Positions 21,476 to 34,570 are shown, counted from the stretch's first letter. The stretch: 64,000 bases of DNA from Plantago ovata (GCA_028274465.1 CM051455.1:89858871-89922870); one strand, 5' to 3'. A program made the numbers and translations. The notes: a model not told the origin generated them from the letters alone.

Positions 21476-22690
21476 TGATGAACGTGTATTTTACACTTTC
21501 ATTCGAGTCTTTTTCAACAATTTAGCTATCCTCTAGGTTAATTTAGCTTATATTTTAGTGCATTTTATTAGAATAGTGTCAAGTTTCCCTTTTCTTTGCA
21601 TTTTTTAGGTTTTAGGTAAAAAACGTATGTTTATGGGCGATATTGATGAAGAGGGAGAACTTTTGATGTTTCGAGGATATTCGTGGTGTATCTAGAAGGT
21701 TCCGGATGAGATTTGAGGCCTAGGGGACGAGTTTCAAGGCTTAAAGGTCACTAGAAGGCAAAATTCGAGTCCGAAAGGAAAAGAAGACCAAAAACGCGTC
21801 TCCACCGACCTTGAGCTCCCAGGCGGTTCGCCCGGCACGCCAGGCGGTTTGCCCGGTGCCAGGCGGTTCTCCTGGGACCCCAGGCGATTCGCCCCGTGTG
21901 TTTCCGACTTCTATATATATGTTTGCCCATTCTCTACGTTTTTCATACCTTTTCACATTATTTTGAGAGACGAATTCTCCAGAGCCTGTTCTGGGAATTC
22001 TTAGCATAAGAGACTCTTTTTCTTATCAATTTGAAGGATTAAGCATTGCAATTGGACCTCGTTGTTTATCAATTCTTGCTTGTGAGTTAGCAATTCTTCG
22101 GAGATTGACGCCCTTCGTTGGTAACATTGTATCTCACGATTTTTCTACTTTTATTTATTTCTTTCAACATGTTTTCATTCAATCTTGCTTTGATTCTTGT
22201 TGATTGAGATCTATCTATGAGTAGCTAAATCTATCGTTGGTGATAGTATGTGATTTCTTAGCTAGGGTTCTTGATTATGCATGATTGGCTGTAACGCAAT
22301 TCAGACTTGACTTATTGCTTTGTTTCCTTGATCTATCTAAGCCCTCTATCTTTGTAGTGTTGAATTGAACGGAACACATTGGACAATTCATGATCTTAGA
22401 TCTCTATGCAAATGTTCAAGTACTTCGTGCATGATTATAAACCTGATGCTTTGAATGACCATACTATCACTAACTTCCATTATTATTGATAAGAAAATCT
22501 GTGCTAAGTCGTTTGTTGAGTTTATAGTTTAAGTTAAATTAGATACAGCTAGTTATAGTCCTTAGAGATCGACACTCGAGGTTAATTTACTGCTACACTA
22601 CGTACCTTGGTTTTCGTTGTAGTTGTGAATTGCCTTTGGCTAAAAACAAATTTATTTGATTAATTGAGTCTGACAAACTTCGGTTCATCA
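21476..22690 (+). repeat. 3' LTR of NA1 (1215 bp)
   Basis: It runs from TGATGAACGTG to CAAACTTCGGTTCATCA; the last 17 bp equal the 5' LTR remnant at 7245-7261. The first 130 bp match the NA2 LTR, then it diverges, so it is a separate subfamily. A cluster of four CAGGCGGTTCGCC-type palindromes lies at 21820-21895 and a TATA box (CTATATATATG) at 21911-21921. Confidence 0.85.
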
Positions 22691-25600
22691 CTAACTCCTT
22701 TCTAGACTTATGGGACTTGGTTATTTCACATGTGGAGATCAGGAACTGTTCTGATCATAGTCCCTTGTTGATTCGATGTGTTAAGGATCAGCTTGCTGTT
22801 CCTAGACCTTTTCGCTTTCAAAACATGTGGCTCACTCATAGTTCTTTTGAGGATTTGGTTCGCAATTAATGGAATGCACCTATCACTGCTTCTAGCTCCT
22901 TTGGTGTGGTTCAGAGCAAGTTAAAACGGCTTAATAGTTGCCTCAGAACTAGGAATCTCACGGTTTTTGGGCATATTAAAGTGAAGCTTACTCAGGCTCG
23001 TCAACGAGTTGAGGATATACAAGCACAGATTGCTGCTCACACTCCTGATGATGATGAGTACGCTTTGGAATGGGAGGCTTTATCAGAATACAATAAAATA
23101 CTTGACCAAGAAACTTCTTTCTTAAGGCAAAAGGTGCGTGCGGATTGGCTTCGTGATGGAGATAGGAACACAACGTTCTTTCATCGCAATTTGAAAATTT
23201 CCAAAGGTCAAGGTAGTTTAACTTCTTTATTGATTGATGATATTGTCACTTCTGACCATCAGGAGATTCGAAGTCATATATTACACTATTATGAGGATTT
23301 ATTCTCCAGGAATTCTGATCCAGCACCGTCCTTTGAGGGTCTTGCTGATCTCTTTCCAAACTTGGTGTCAACTTTGCAAAACGATGAACTAGTCCGTGTG
23401 CCAACATTCAATGAAGTCCGGCATACAGTTTTTGGCATGTGCCCGGACAGTGCTCCCGGTCCGGACGGTTTTGGGGGAAAGTTCTATCATTCGATGTAGC
23501 ATATTGTGGGCAATGATGTTTCTAGTGCAATTCGCACTTTCTTCATCCATCGTCATTTCCGCGTGGGTTTAAATGCCAGTTTTGTCATGATAATAAGCTT
23601 AAGGATGCCATTCGTATTGAGGATTTTCGTCCTATAGTCCTTGGCAATTTTTTATATAAGGTGGTCTCAAAAATCCTCTCTGAACGGCTGGGCTTGATTC
23701 TCTAGGACTTGCTCTCTTTTCACCAATTTGGTTTTGTGCCGGGTCGTCGTATACATTATTGCATTGCTCTGGCTTCAGAAGGTGTGAATAGCTTGAATTT
23801 GCGCCATCGGGATGGTAATATTGCTATCAAAGTGGACATCAGGAAAGCCTTTGACACAGTTGGATTTCTTGTTGGAAGCTTTACGATGTATGGGTTTCTC
23901 TCCTATCTTTGTGAATTGAGTGCAATTCATTCTTCATTCAGCTCGTCTCTCTGTCCTAATCAACGGGGATCCAGAAGGTTATTTCCAATGTTCGCAAGGG
24001 GTTCGACAAGGGGGTCCTCTATCCCCCCTTCTCTTCTGTGTAGCTGGGGAAGCCTTGAGTTGCTTGCTTTCATAGGCAACAAGTACATGGACGTTATCTC
24101 CTTTATTCATTGGTCGTAATATTACATTTCCTTCTCATTTATTTTATGCCGATGACGTTGTAATCTTTTGCAGGGCTTCAACTAGCAACTGTCGCACTAT
24201 TCTGAGCATACTGAATCGTTACAAGGCTTGGTCCGGTTAACATTTTAACCCGAACAAGTCTAGAGTTTATTTCAGCCCCTCCATTCCGGTTGCGAGGACT
24301 AGAAGGATGAGTCGTATACTGGGCATTTCACCCGGGAGCCTGCCTTTTGTTTATCTCGGGGTCCGTCTCTTCATTGGTTCTCCCCGCTCCATGTTTTTAT
24401 AGTCTATTGCTGATAGCATTCTGGCTCGTTTTGCGCGTTGGAAAGGGTCATATCTTTCCATGGCTGGGCGAATATGTCTAGTGCAATCGGTGATCCAAGG
24501 TGCGTTTGTTCATTCGATGATGATATATAGATTGCCAATCACGTTGCTTAAGAAGCTTGAGAGTCGAATCTGGAATTTTGTCTTCACTGGTGATATTCTT
24601 AAAAGGGGCTCGGTTAGTGTCTCTTAGAAGAGGTGTTGCGTCCCTAAGTTTGAAGGTGGTCTTGGTCTTCGCTCTTTGGTAGCTGCTAACAAGGCTTTCC
24701 TTTCTAGACTTTGCTGGGACATTATTAATCGTAGGGAGCCTTATTTGGACATCTTTCTTTCTCGGTTTCTCTATCAAGGGAGACATCGTCGTTATGTCCA
24801 ATCTACAATCTGGTTTGGGTTTAAAGATTGTCATTCGACACTTATTCAGAATTCCAAATGGCTAGTTGGAGCAGACTAACATGTGTTTTTTTGGCTTGAT
24901 AATTGGTTGGGTTATTGTATTGCGGATAGGGTGGAGATCCCAGCTCACTTATGGCATCACTTTCAGTTCTCTATTTCTGATTACACCACCATGGGTTTGG
25001 GATATTCTCCCAGAGTTCTGTACGGCTTTCCCGAACGTGGATAGAGACATTGCTAATTACACCTTAGCTCCTCCTCACTCTGATAACCGAATATGGATAC
25101 CTTCATCAAATGGATCTGCTTCTACTTCAATTTTCTATCAGCACTTTCGTCCGGAGTTTCCTGTGGTCACTTGGGGCGATTGGATTTGGGCACCTTACAT
25201 ACCACCTCGTCGCTCTGTCATACTTTGGCGGGCTATTCATGGTAAATTGCCTACACTGGATCACTTACGTCACAATGGCTTCATGGGACCGTCTTTTTGC
25301 GTGTTTTCTCGGTCTTCGGGTGAGGATATTGATCATATCTTTGTGCATTGTTGCTTCATTCAGGATATTTGGCACCGTATTTTGAATGAACTGGTGTTTT
25401 TTGCCATGTCTCGGATATTCAGCTCCTAGGTTGGCTCCATTTGGCGTCTTGCTTTTGTCACCTTGATTCGGCTAATATGGTCTACCCGGAACAGGAGGAT
25501 TTTTCATAATGTTCCTTTCTCACGACACTCCATCATTCTCTCTCTGAAGTCCTTGATACGGGAGCAACAACATTCTTTGAAAGGTTCTATGTTCAATACT

Positions 25601-26150
25601 CAGGAGGATCATTTTACTCTTCATTCACTTGGTATACGTGGGCGTGCTAGGGGCAGCACTACTACTGTGGAGGTTCGATGGCATTCCCCTATGTGGGGTT
25701 GGATTAAATGCAATACAGACGGGTGCTATGGGGTCCCCGGGTGATGCTAAAGCCGCGGGATTTTTTCATAATCATTTTGGGCATGTCCTTTGATGTTTTG
25801 TCACCCATATAGGTTGCGCCTTTGCCTATGACGCTGAGTTTGTGGCAGCCATGATTGGCGTGGAGTTGGCTTGCCAACATGGTTGGTATCGTCTTTGGCT
25901 TGAGACGGATTCTACCTACGTGGAGGGCCTTTTTCAGTCTCGTTCCACAACTGTTCCTTCGAAGTTTAGGAATCGATGGCTACAAGTTCTGGATCTCCTT
26001 CTTACTTTGGAGTTCAAAGTCTCACACATCTACCGTGAAGGAATGGGGTGGCGGACACTCTTTCTAAATATCACTCGCATGGTGTATGGCTCCATCAGCT
26101 CGATGTTATTGCTCCTCAGGTTGCCAGAGATATCTTTTGATACTTGAATA
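22691..26150 (+). mobile_element. L1-type LINE fragment, truncated and decayed
   Basis: It starts in the C-terminal part of the endonuclease (the frame reads SDHSPLLI then RPFRFQNMWL near 22765-22835). The RT begins near 23450 (APGPDGFGGKFYH), continues with FRPIVLGNF and HQFGFVPGR (23709-24119), and has the catalytic YADD at 24144-24155 followed by VVIFCRAS. The zf-RVT domain lies at about 25170-25390 (RRSVILWRAIHGKLPTLDHL) and an RNase H domain at 25690-26080 (WIKCNTDG, AEFVAAMIGVELA, LETDSTYV). Intact text is split over at least six frames (22906-23499, 23709-24119, 24676-24879, 24866-25429, 25463-25744, 25842-26147), with in-frame stops, for example at 22868 and 23497. The 5' two-thirds of the endonuclease and the whole first ORF are absent, cut by NA1; no poly-A tail is seen at the 3' end. 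Confidence 0.85.
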
Positions 26151-27578
26151 TCCATTTCAGTATCCTTGATTTTTCTTACTGAGTACCCGTTTCAGCAAGT
26201 GATCAAGTTTCCTAACAAATACCCGATTTGAAGGAATTTACTTGCTGAATGACTGTTTTAGCAAACATTTCGTGTACAAACATCTCTTTTAGAGGAGTCA
26301 GTGAAAAGGGACTTTTCAAGGAATGAATAAACCTTTAAGCAACTATTGGCTTGCTGAATGCCCGTTTCAGCAATCCTATCAAATGTATCCTTTTTTATTG
26401 AGGTAGTTCAATCAATCCAAGGTTATACTTTAGCATTGCGAACCTATTATCTGGAAGGGGCTTGGTAAAGATGTCAGCAAGTTGATCATCAGTAACTACT
26501 TTTACAACCTCAATGTCTCCTTTTTCCACATGATCTCTAATGAAATGATGTCTAATATCAATGTGCTTTGTCCTTGAGTGGAACTTAGGATTTTGCGTGA
26601 TTGCAATAGCACTTGTACTATCACAAAAGATTGGTGTTTTCTTTGCAGAAATACCATAATCTCATAGTTGTTGCTGAATCCAAAGGATTTGAGCAGTGCA
26701 ACAACCAGCCGCAATGTATTCAGATTCAGTGGATGAATTGGCAACACAAGTTTGCTTCTTGCTGAACCATGAAATGAATCTTGTACCTAGAAACTGACAA
26801 GTTCCAGAGGTACTTTTTCTATCAAGAGTTGATCATCCATGGTCAGCATAAGAATAACCCACCAATTCTAATCCAGAATATTTTGGATACCATAATCCAA
26901 CATCGACTGTGCCTTTGACATATTTCAGTATGTTGAGTGCTTTCTTGTAGTGTGATTCTCTCGGATCAGATTGGAATCTTGCACACACACAAACAACATA
27001 CTGAATGTCAGGCCTACTTGCTGTTAGATACAGCAAAGAACCAATGAGCTTCATATACTTGTGTTCATCCACACTTTTGTCTTGTTTAGTATAGCCCAAT
27101 TTGGTACCAACACTCATAGGGATCTTTTCAAGTTTCTCTTCCTCTTTGATCCTGAACTTCATGAGCATTTCCTTTGCATACTTTGCTTGATTTATGAATA
27201 TTCCATCTTTGAGTTGCTTGACTTGCAATCCTAAAAAATAATTCAATTTGCCCATCATACTCATTTAAACTTGTTTGTCATGAGTTTGGCAAAATCAGCA
27301 CAAAGATGCTTGTCCTTAGATCCAAATATTATGTCATCCACATAAATCTGAACTAAGAGTATTTTACCATCATAGTTCATGGTAAAAAAGGTTTTATCAA
27401 CTTCACGTTTCTTGAAACGATTATCCGGCAAGAACTTAGCTAAGGTATCATACCAAGCTCTAGGTGCTTGCTTTAGACCATATACAACTTTCAGAAGCTT
27501 ATATACCATCTTGGTTTCGGAGGGAAGTTCAAAGCCAGGGGTTGTTCTAGGTAGACTTCTTCAGCAAGTTCACCATTT
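26151..27578 (-). mobile_element. minus-strand Sirevirus A1, piece with RT, RNase H and 3' edge
   Basis: Read on the minus strand, 27261-27509 gives the palm of a copia RT (YGLKQAPRAWYDTL, then YVDDIIFGS) and 26833-27264 the connection (GKLNYFLGLQVKQ, SRPDIQYVVCVCARFQSDP). RNase H text continues to QLADIFTKPLPDN, and pol ends near 26391. The LTR start TGTTAGGAAACTTG is found at 26217 reading leftward, after which only about 65 bp remain before the LINE. There is no env-like region between pol and LTR, unlike S1. AU2 cuts the element at 27579. Broken, with several breaks. Confidence 0.8.
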
Positions 27579-28848
27579 AGTCAGACTAGAACAATCAAAT
27601 AAATTTGTTTGAAAGCCAAAGGGCAACTCACAACTACACAAAACACGTAGTGCAGAGGTAAGATGACCTCGAGTGTCGATCTCTAAGGACTAAACAAGCT
27701 TTAACTAAATAACTATATATAATTTCAGAAAACAAATTTATATTAACTCGACTTAACAATATGTGGAGAAAGCTGGTGATAGTATGCTCGTTCTAAGCAT
27801 CAAGTTCTAATTATGCATGAAAGTGCAACTCGTACTGCCTTAAAAGTAATTCGATTTACAAACACCAAAGACAGATTTGTAGACGTGTATTTTGAAAGCT
27901 TCCTATCTATACTAATACTTGGCTAAGGTTGTCAATCTTAGTTCAAGCAGTACTTGCAAATTATATATAATCGAATCGATGATCTTGAATTGTCCTAGTG
28001 TTTCTAACACTTTTTCTACGAGGATATATGGCTTAGTCGGATCAAAGAATCCAATTAAGATAATTAATCAAGTAAAAGACTCAGAAACTCAATCATGCAT
28101 AATACGGACCCTAGCTACGAATTCACATACTATCACCAACTAGATGCTTAGCTACTCATATCAATAACACAATAAACAATCATAATTGAAGCAATAATGA
28201 AAGAAAACATGTTTAATTGAAAGATAAATAGTAGAATTGTGAGATACAAGGTTACCACCAAAGGTTGTCAATCTCCGGTAAAAGGCTAAAACTCACAAAG
28301 ATCTAGCAAGGTGAGATTAAACGGTGTCCAAATCTCTCCTCTAGCTCAAAATTCTCTAAGTTACAAAGATTCTAAGAGAAAATATCCCTAGAACAAGCTC
28401 TAGGGTTTATGTCTGGAAAAATATGAAAAGAGATATGAAAATTCGCAGATTTTGGGATATATATATATAGAGCTGTCGGAAGCTCCGCGGCGCACCGCCC
28501 CGTACGCGGCGGTGCGCCCCGCACGGGCAAAACGCGGCCCGTGCGGAATTCCTCCTTTGAATCCTCGAATTCGGCCCCTTGCACGGTTTTGAGCTCCGAA
28601 ACTTGATCTCTTCGCCTTGAAACTCGTCCCGTTACTCCTTGATACACTACGGGTGATCTCGTTGCACCAAAACATCATTGTTTCGCCATGAATTACATCC
28701 AAAAACACGATTTCCACCTAAAACCTGAAAAGAACAAAAGAAATGGAAACGTGACACTATTCTAACAAAATGAACTAAAATGCATGCAAGAGGATAGCTA
28801 AATTGGTGAAAAAAGACTCGAATGATAGTGTAAAAAACACTGTCATCA
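27579..28848 (-). repeat. 3' LTR of AU2
   Basis: Minus-strand LTR starting TGATGACAGTG at 28848. The TATA box lies at about 28456-28470 (ATATATATATATAG as read on plus), with GC palindromes (GCGGCGCACCGCCCCGTACG and a partner) at 28485-28545 immediately upstream in sense. The polypurine tract GGTTTGGGGAGTTT is the complement of 28847-28860. Confidence 0.85.
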
Positions 28849-30260
28849 AACTCCCCAAACCGAAACTTTGCTTGTCCTCAAGCAAATAGCTAGACTCTAT
28901 GCAACCTACATGCAACACAAAGAGGAGTCTCATGCCAAACAAGAAGAAATAATCGATTGTATCTACCAAATACTTATGAACAAAGACTATACAAATCATA
29001 ACATGGAAGTAGGTTGAAGAATGTCTCGATTGAACCTATACATATTCACATATGCACTTTGTTAAACAAGAGAGTCTCTCGTAACATTCTCTACCTGGAC
29101 CTGGTCAGTGACGACACAATGAAACATGTTAGAATACCAATGGTTGCCCCGTGCCTATGAAATTGAGGACTTACTACTGTTCACCAGGTTGAGACTTTCC
29201 CTCAAGAGAGGTCGAACCAATACTGGCTCTCATCAAACGAAGGAGGGTTCCCAAATAGACAACACTCCCCTATTCTACCCAACTCTCAAAGCAAAGACTA
29301 TTCACCACTTCCTGAATGGCAGAATGAGGGTGGTCTAGAACATAAGACACGAAATAAAAGATAGAATATACAACTCGATTACGAACTATTACAAAAGCTG
29401 AAAAATAATGCAACACTTTGCTGAAACTGCTTTTGGCTTGCTTGGACCCTTCTTTTGCCCTTTTTTTTTTGGGTCTTAATCTTTTTTTCTTCTTTTTTTT
29501 CTTTTTTTTTTCTTTTTTCTTTTCCAGATTCTGGAATTTTTTTCTTTTTTTGTCTTTTTCTCTTTTTTTTTTTTTTTTGTATGTAGCCAGCAGTAGCACA
29601 ATGAAAGTACAATGAAAGTAAATAACAAGGACACTACAACGACCTCCCCAAACCTATTCGAAAGAATAGGTTGGAGCACAAACTCACAAGAAAAAATAAA
29701 AACAAACTCAACATGACTCACAAAGACGAAAAACAAGTCATAATGATAGTAACCCCCTCCCCAAACCTATTCGTTAGAATAGGTTTCAAACAAAGGATCA
29801 CACACCTCACTCTACCTCCTTCCTAGGCATTTAGAAATCTCAATAAGCAAGGTGAAGACTTGTTGCCTCTTACGTACATAACTACACGGGAATACAACCA
29901 AAGACTTCAACATGCAACATTTTATAAGGCCTTCGCGGATCGCAGTAGAGAAAACACCACATAGTGATGTCGAGACTACCAAGTTTAACTAGTGCACATA
30001 CAAATATGACAAGCCAAGCGAGACAAACCTCAAACTATTCCATAGAGATGCAATGCATGGGCAATGGTCATAAACACTTAGTCTATACAATAAAGAATTT
30101 CAAAACATTTGGCAATAAACTCCACACAAAAAATCATGCAAAACTATATTAAGGATGAATGCAAACTAAATCCTAGGAAAGCAGTAAACGTGCAATGCAA
30201 AGGTTTTCACGAGTCATCATAAGCAAAATAAGTTATAGAAATACGCAGTGATAACCGCCC
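28849..30260 (-). other. conserved 3' non-coding region of AU2
   Basis: Reversed counterpart of 16398-17960. Hairpins lie at 29651-29672 and 29764-29785, the purine tract (pyrimidine on plus) at 29456-29586, and the GTTCTAGACCACCCTC block near 29325-29342 (complement). A poly-C run lies at 30249-30268. No gene is visible. Confidence 0.75.
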
Positions 30261-30465
30261 CCCCCCCCCAACTTGAACTTCGTCATTCGTCCCGAACGTC
30301 GAAAGTGGACATGAGGTAAGAGCTTGTCGTAAACCTGTAACCTTTATTACTCAAGCAAACTCGTGAGAAACCAAAACGGGTGATAGAAGGGGTAAAGGGG
30401 TTGATACGGTTACATTCGGAGGTGATTTGCGGTGTCCGAGATCGAAACCGGGCACCCGAGTCACT

Positions 30466-30725
30466 GGCGCCCTCAGGCGCACCACCCCGTATGGGGCGGT
30501 CTGCCTGGGGCGCCCAGGGGGCGCCCAAGCCTCTGCCACTCCCGGGCGGACCGCCCCACATGAGGCGGTGCACCTGGGAGCCGCAGAACGCCTGGGCAGT
30601 TTCTGCCGCTCCCAGGCGGACCGCCCCCCACATGAGGCGGTGCGACCGGGAATGGCAGAACGCCCGGGCGTTCTACCACTCCCAGGCGGACCGCCCCACA
30701 CCCGGGGCGGTGCACCCGGGAGCTG
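30466..30725. repeat. tandem GC-rich palindrome array in AU2 3' region
   Basis: About four units of 60-70 bp, each with CCCAGGCGGACCGCCCC and a partner GGGGCGGTGCACC, separated by TGCCGCTCCC-type spacers. GC content is far above the flanks. It lies between the integrase end and the conserved 3' region; AU1 lacks it at the equivalent place. Confidence 0.75.
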
Positions 30726-30866
30726 CAGACTCCTGGGTCCTCCGTTTTTATGTCCGAATATGGAAAATATCAATCTTTTACCTATTTTATCACCTAAAAC
30801 ACACTTTAATACAAAGGAAAACTACTAATGACTCAAAAAAATAGAAAAACTACAAGCTACATACCT

Positions 30867-32020
30867 TCACGTGAAGGTGGGAGTGGTGAGGTCGAGATGA
30901 TCAACCTCCACTTGATCACTGGGAAGCTCAAAGTATGGTTTAACACGTTGCCCATTCACCTTGAAGGTGTCTCCAGTTTTCGGGTCCAAGAGTTCTACAG
31001 CTCCATGGGGAGCAACTTGGACAATCTCGTATGGTCCATCCCATCGAGTACGGAGCTTCCCCGGGAATAAGCGAAGTCGGGAGTTGAACACTAAGGCTTT
31101 CTGGCCAGGGATCAGCTCTTTCCGTACAATGCCACGGTCGTGATACTTTTCTTGGTTCGTTCCTTGTGAAGCTTGAAGTTCTCATAGGCACCGAGGCGTA
31201 GTTCATCAAGCTCGTCGAGCTGCATCAACCTTTCTTCCCCAGCTTTTCCCAAATCAAGGTTGAGCTCCTTTATTGCCCAATAAGCTCGGTGCTCGAGCTC
31301 AACCGAAAGGTGGCATGCTTTCCCAAACACTAGTCTGTACGGTGTGGTGTCAATCACTGTTTTGTAGCTGGTTCTATATGCCCAAAGCGCATCATTCAGT
31401 TTTCCAGCCCAATCTTTCATGCTAGGCTTCACTACACGCTCAAGGATCTTCTTAATTTGCCGGTTGCTGACCTCTACTTGCCCAGAAGTTTGTGGATGAT
31501 ATGGTGTAGCAACATTATGAGTAACGCCGTACTTCTTTAGTATTGAGGCAAAGGAACGGTTGACGAAGTGGGAACCTCCATCACTGATAATTGTTCGAGG
31601 AATTCCGAACCGGGTGAAGATCAAATCCTTTAGGAATTTTAAGACGGCCGAAGCATCATTTTTCCTAGTGGGGACTGCCTCCACCCACTTAGTGACGTAA
31701 TCCACTACGACTAGAATGTACTCATATCCCGAGCTCGATGGGAATGGTCCCATAAAATCAATCCCCCATACATCAAAAGGTTCTACTACGAGGTTCACTT
31801 GTTGGGGCATTTCTTGCTTCTTGCCGATATTGCCCCTTCGCTGACATGGGTCATAGTTCTCCAAAAATTCTCTCGCATCTCGGTGCAAGGATGGCCAGAA
31901 AAATCCTGCTTGTAACACCTTATGGGCTATTTTATCCCCACTGTAGTGGCCGCCGCACTGAAGCTCATGACAATGACTCAGTACACTTTGTTGTTCTCCC
32001 TGTGGAACACACATCCTCAA
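30867..32020 (-). pseudogene. integrase region of AU2
   Basis: On the minus strand, 31112-32020 opens with the H2C2 zinc-binding domain ([13 protein letters not shown], then CDPCQRRG with minor variation), followed by the catalytic core: [36 protein letters not shown] and [16 protein letters not shown], carrying the D, D, E residues of retroviral-type integrases. Text at 30867-31091 is the C-terminal DNA-binding part ([33 protein letters not shown]). No chromodomain is seen, as expected for Athila/Tat. The enzyme would insert element cDNA in the nucleus. Broken, few breaks. Confidence 0.8.
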
Positions 32021-32077
32021 GATTCCATCAGCCCCTTCTCTAAGAAGGTTCGGATCATCCCATATGTAAAACCTGCA

Positions 32078-33580
32078 TTATTTTGAGAGTGCTCTCCTAT
32101 CGGAAGCTGAGTAGTTAGTTTGGCAAATGTCCGTAACCAAATAATTCACAATATCAGCATACCATGGCTCTTCATCTACTCTCATCAAGTGTTCATCGGG
32201 AAGATCCTCATTAACATGAATTTCATATACGGGGATATTTGGAATTCTAGACAAGTGATCAGCTATGTGATTTTCCTTACCAACCCTATCCACTATAATC
32301 AAATCAAAGTCTTGTAACAGTAAGACCCAACGGATTAATCTTGGCTTAGAATCCTGTTTAGCTATTAAGTGTCTTAAAGCAGCATGATCAGTGTGGACAT
32401 TCACAGGGTGTCCTAGCAAATAAGAACTAAACTTTTGCAAAGCAAAGACAACATTTAAAAATTCCTTTTCAGTAGTTGTATAGTTAACTTGAGCTGAGTC
32501 TAGGGTCTTACTAACATAGTAAATCACGCGATACTGCTTATCTATTTTCTGGCACAAGACTGCCCCCATAGAAAAATTTGAGGCATCACATATTATTTCG
32601 AAAGGAAGTTTCCAATTAGGTGGCACAACTATAGGAGCAGTGATTAATTTGTCCTTGAGTGTGTTAAAGGCTTCTAAACAATCTTTAGAAAAGTGGAAAA
32701 TCACATCTTTTGCAAGCAAGTTGCTTAATGGTTTTGCAATTTTCGAAAAATCTTTGATAAACCTCCTATGGAATCCTACATGACCAAGAAAAGACTGAAG
32801 TTCTTTGACACGAGTGGGTGGGGGAAGTTTCTCAATTATTTCTATCGTAGCCTTATCTACTTCGATGCCCCTTTCGGAGACCACATGTCTTAGAACAATG
32901 CCTTCCCTAACCATGTAATGACTTTTCTCCCAACTTAGAGTTAAATTGCATTCAATACACCTTTGGAGAACAAGATCTAATCTATGCAAGCATTCATCAA
33001 AACAGTCACCAAAGAGGGAAAAATCATCCATAAAAACCTCAACAAACTTAGTCACCATATCAGAAAAAACAAAAAGCATGCACCTTTGAAAAGTGGCGGG
33101 GGCGTTGGATAGCCCAAATGGCATTCTCCTCTAGGCAAATGTTCCGAAAGGGCAAGTGAATTTCGTCTTCTCCTGATCCTCTGGTGCAATTGGAATTTGA
33201 TAGAAACCTGACAAGCAATCAAGGAAACAATAAAATTTCTGCCCCGCAAGGCGGTTTAGCATGTCATCAATAAATGGGAGAGGGAAGTGGTCCTTCTTTG
33301 TGGCGGCATTTAATCTCCTATAGTCAATGCACATCCGCCACCCTGTGGTTTTCCTCACTGGCACTAGCTCTCCCTTTTCATTCTCTTCTACTGCAATCCC
33401 CGATTTCTTAGGCACAACATGTACAGGGCTCACCCACCTACTATCAGGAATGGGATAGATCACATCGGCATCTAGCAACTTAATCACCTCCTTCTTCACA
33501 ACTTCTTGCATGGTTGGGTTTATCCTACGCTGAGGTTGCCTAACGGGTTTGGCATCCTGTTCTAGAGTGATTATGAACAC
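32078..33580 (-). pseudogene. reverse transcriptase and RNase H region of AU2
   Basis: Minus strand. 33131-33580 holds the RT N-terminal part ([40 protein letters not shown]). 32078-33124 continues with [16 protein letters not shown], the catalytic [26 protein letters not shown], then RNase H ([52 protein letters not shown]) and the link to integrase ([11 protein letters not shown]). All key blocks of a Ty3/gypsy polymerase can be located. AU1 has a very similar polymerase at 57245-59011. Broken lightly. Confidence 0.85.
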
Positions 33581-33865
33581 ACCGTGTAGGGCTTATCCCA
33601 TTAATGTCACTAATTCCCCATCCTATAGCTGCAGAATTTTCCTTAAGGACTTGGACTAACCTACCTTCTTCTGTGCTAGATAGGTGTGAGGAAATTATTA
33701 CAGGCTTTTTCTCATTTCTCCTAAGTAAACATAGTTAAGGTACCCAGGAAGGGGTTTCAGTTCTAAGCTAGGCTCTTCTAGAAGTCGGTTATCTCCCTCT
33801 TCTTCTTCTTCTATGGGTACAAGGACCTCCTCTCCGAATGGGATTTCGGGTGTGCTATCCATTAT

Positions 33866-34570
33866 CTAGACTAGTTCTCTTGCTTCCTCAGACATGTAAC
33901 AAGTCTCCACCTGCATGGTTAGTGCCTCTTCAAGAGGTTCAATATAATCATGGCAATGGTGAAATTCAGAAATCACAGAATCATAGCAGTCAATAAATTT
34001 TAATTCTTCTATAACCTCTTTATCAACTATACTACATCCTACTAATTCAATTTTCTCACCCATTACCTCCATGGTAATTTTCTTGCCTTTAAGTTCAAGG
34101 CATGTGTTGGTAGTGGCCATGAATGGTCTTCCAAGCAGTACCACGTGCTCGCGGACATGGCTCTTTCCTTCCTCGGCTGACTTCATCACTACAAAATCTG
34201 CAGGAATTATTAGTTTGTCTACCTTTACGAGGATATCCTCAATTATTCCTTTGGGACGTTTCACGCTTTGGTCTGCCATTTGTACAACCATCTCGGTTGG
34301 CTGCATTTCTCCAAGGTCTAGGGCTTTGTATACTGAGAAGGGCATCAGGCTGATGCTAGCGTCTAAGTCGAGCATGGCCTTGGTGGACCTTCCATTCCCC
34401 ATGGTGATATCAATGATGAAGCTCCCTGGGTCTCGTTGTTTCGCGGGGAGCCCTGCTATAGAATTTACCGTCTCCATAGATGTTCCGTCTCCCCCGAGTG
34501 CAATCTTCTTGTTGCTCTTCACCTCCTTAAAGAATTTTGTATAGGCCGGAACATTCTGAATGAGCTCCAA
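33866..34570 (-). pseudogene. aspartic protease region of AU2
   Basis: Minus strand. The text VYKALDLGEMQPTEMVVQMA, KRPKGIIEDILVKVDKLIIPADFVVMKS and HVVLLGRPFMATTNTCLE is the Athila-type protease; the lineage's active-site form is D(L/T)GAS followed by NLMP or a variant, here DLDASISLMP. It is preceded by the end of Gag and followed by the pre-RT spacer up to about 33590. Role: cutting Gag and Pol apart in the particle. Part of a broken copy. Confidence 0.75.

Larger units (their letters stand above)
7245..22690 (+). mobile_element. NA1: non-autonomous Athila/Tat-like Ty3/gypsy element, split by NA2
   Basis: Parts in order: last 17 bp of the 5' LTR (7245-7261), primer site (7265-7282), gag-protease (7401-9563), a GC palindrome array (9820-9918), a leader with an intron-like segment (9920-10681), a second reading frame (10650-10885, resumed at 19221-19952), a conserved 3' non-coding region and the 3' LTR (21476-22690). 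NA2 with its TTTAT duplication interrupts it at 10886-19220. There is no reverse transcriptase, RNase H or integrase, and no room where one has visibly been lost, because NA2 has the same layout. S1 sits in its 5' LTR and the LINE follows its 3' end. Broken lightly, apart from the insertions. Confidence 0.8.

Noticed and set aside
27379-27612. Plus-strand frames opposite Sirevirus A1 and AU2 coding text (also 34071-34544, 38819-39004)
   Set aside because: The minus strand carries clear RT, protease and integrase motifs; the plus-strand frames have none.
30351-30844. Pro/Arg/Gly-rich frames on both strands over the GC arrays (also 34932-35281, 14563-14937, 9817-10145)
   Set aside because: The frames exist because the palindrome units lack stops on either strand; the amino-acid text follows the DNA repeat.
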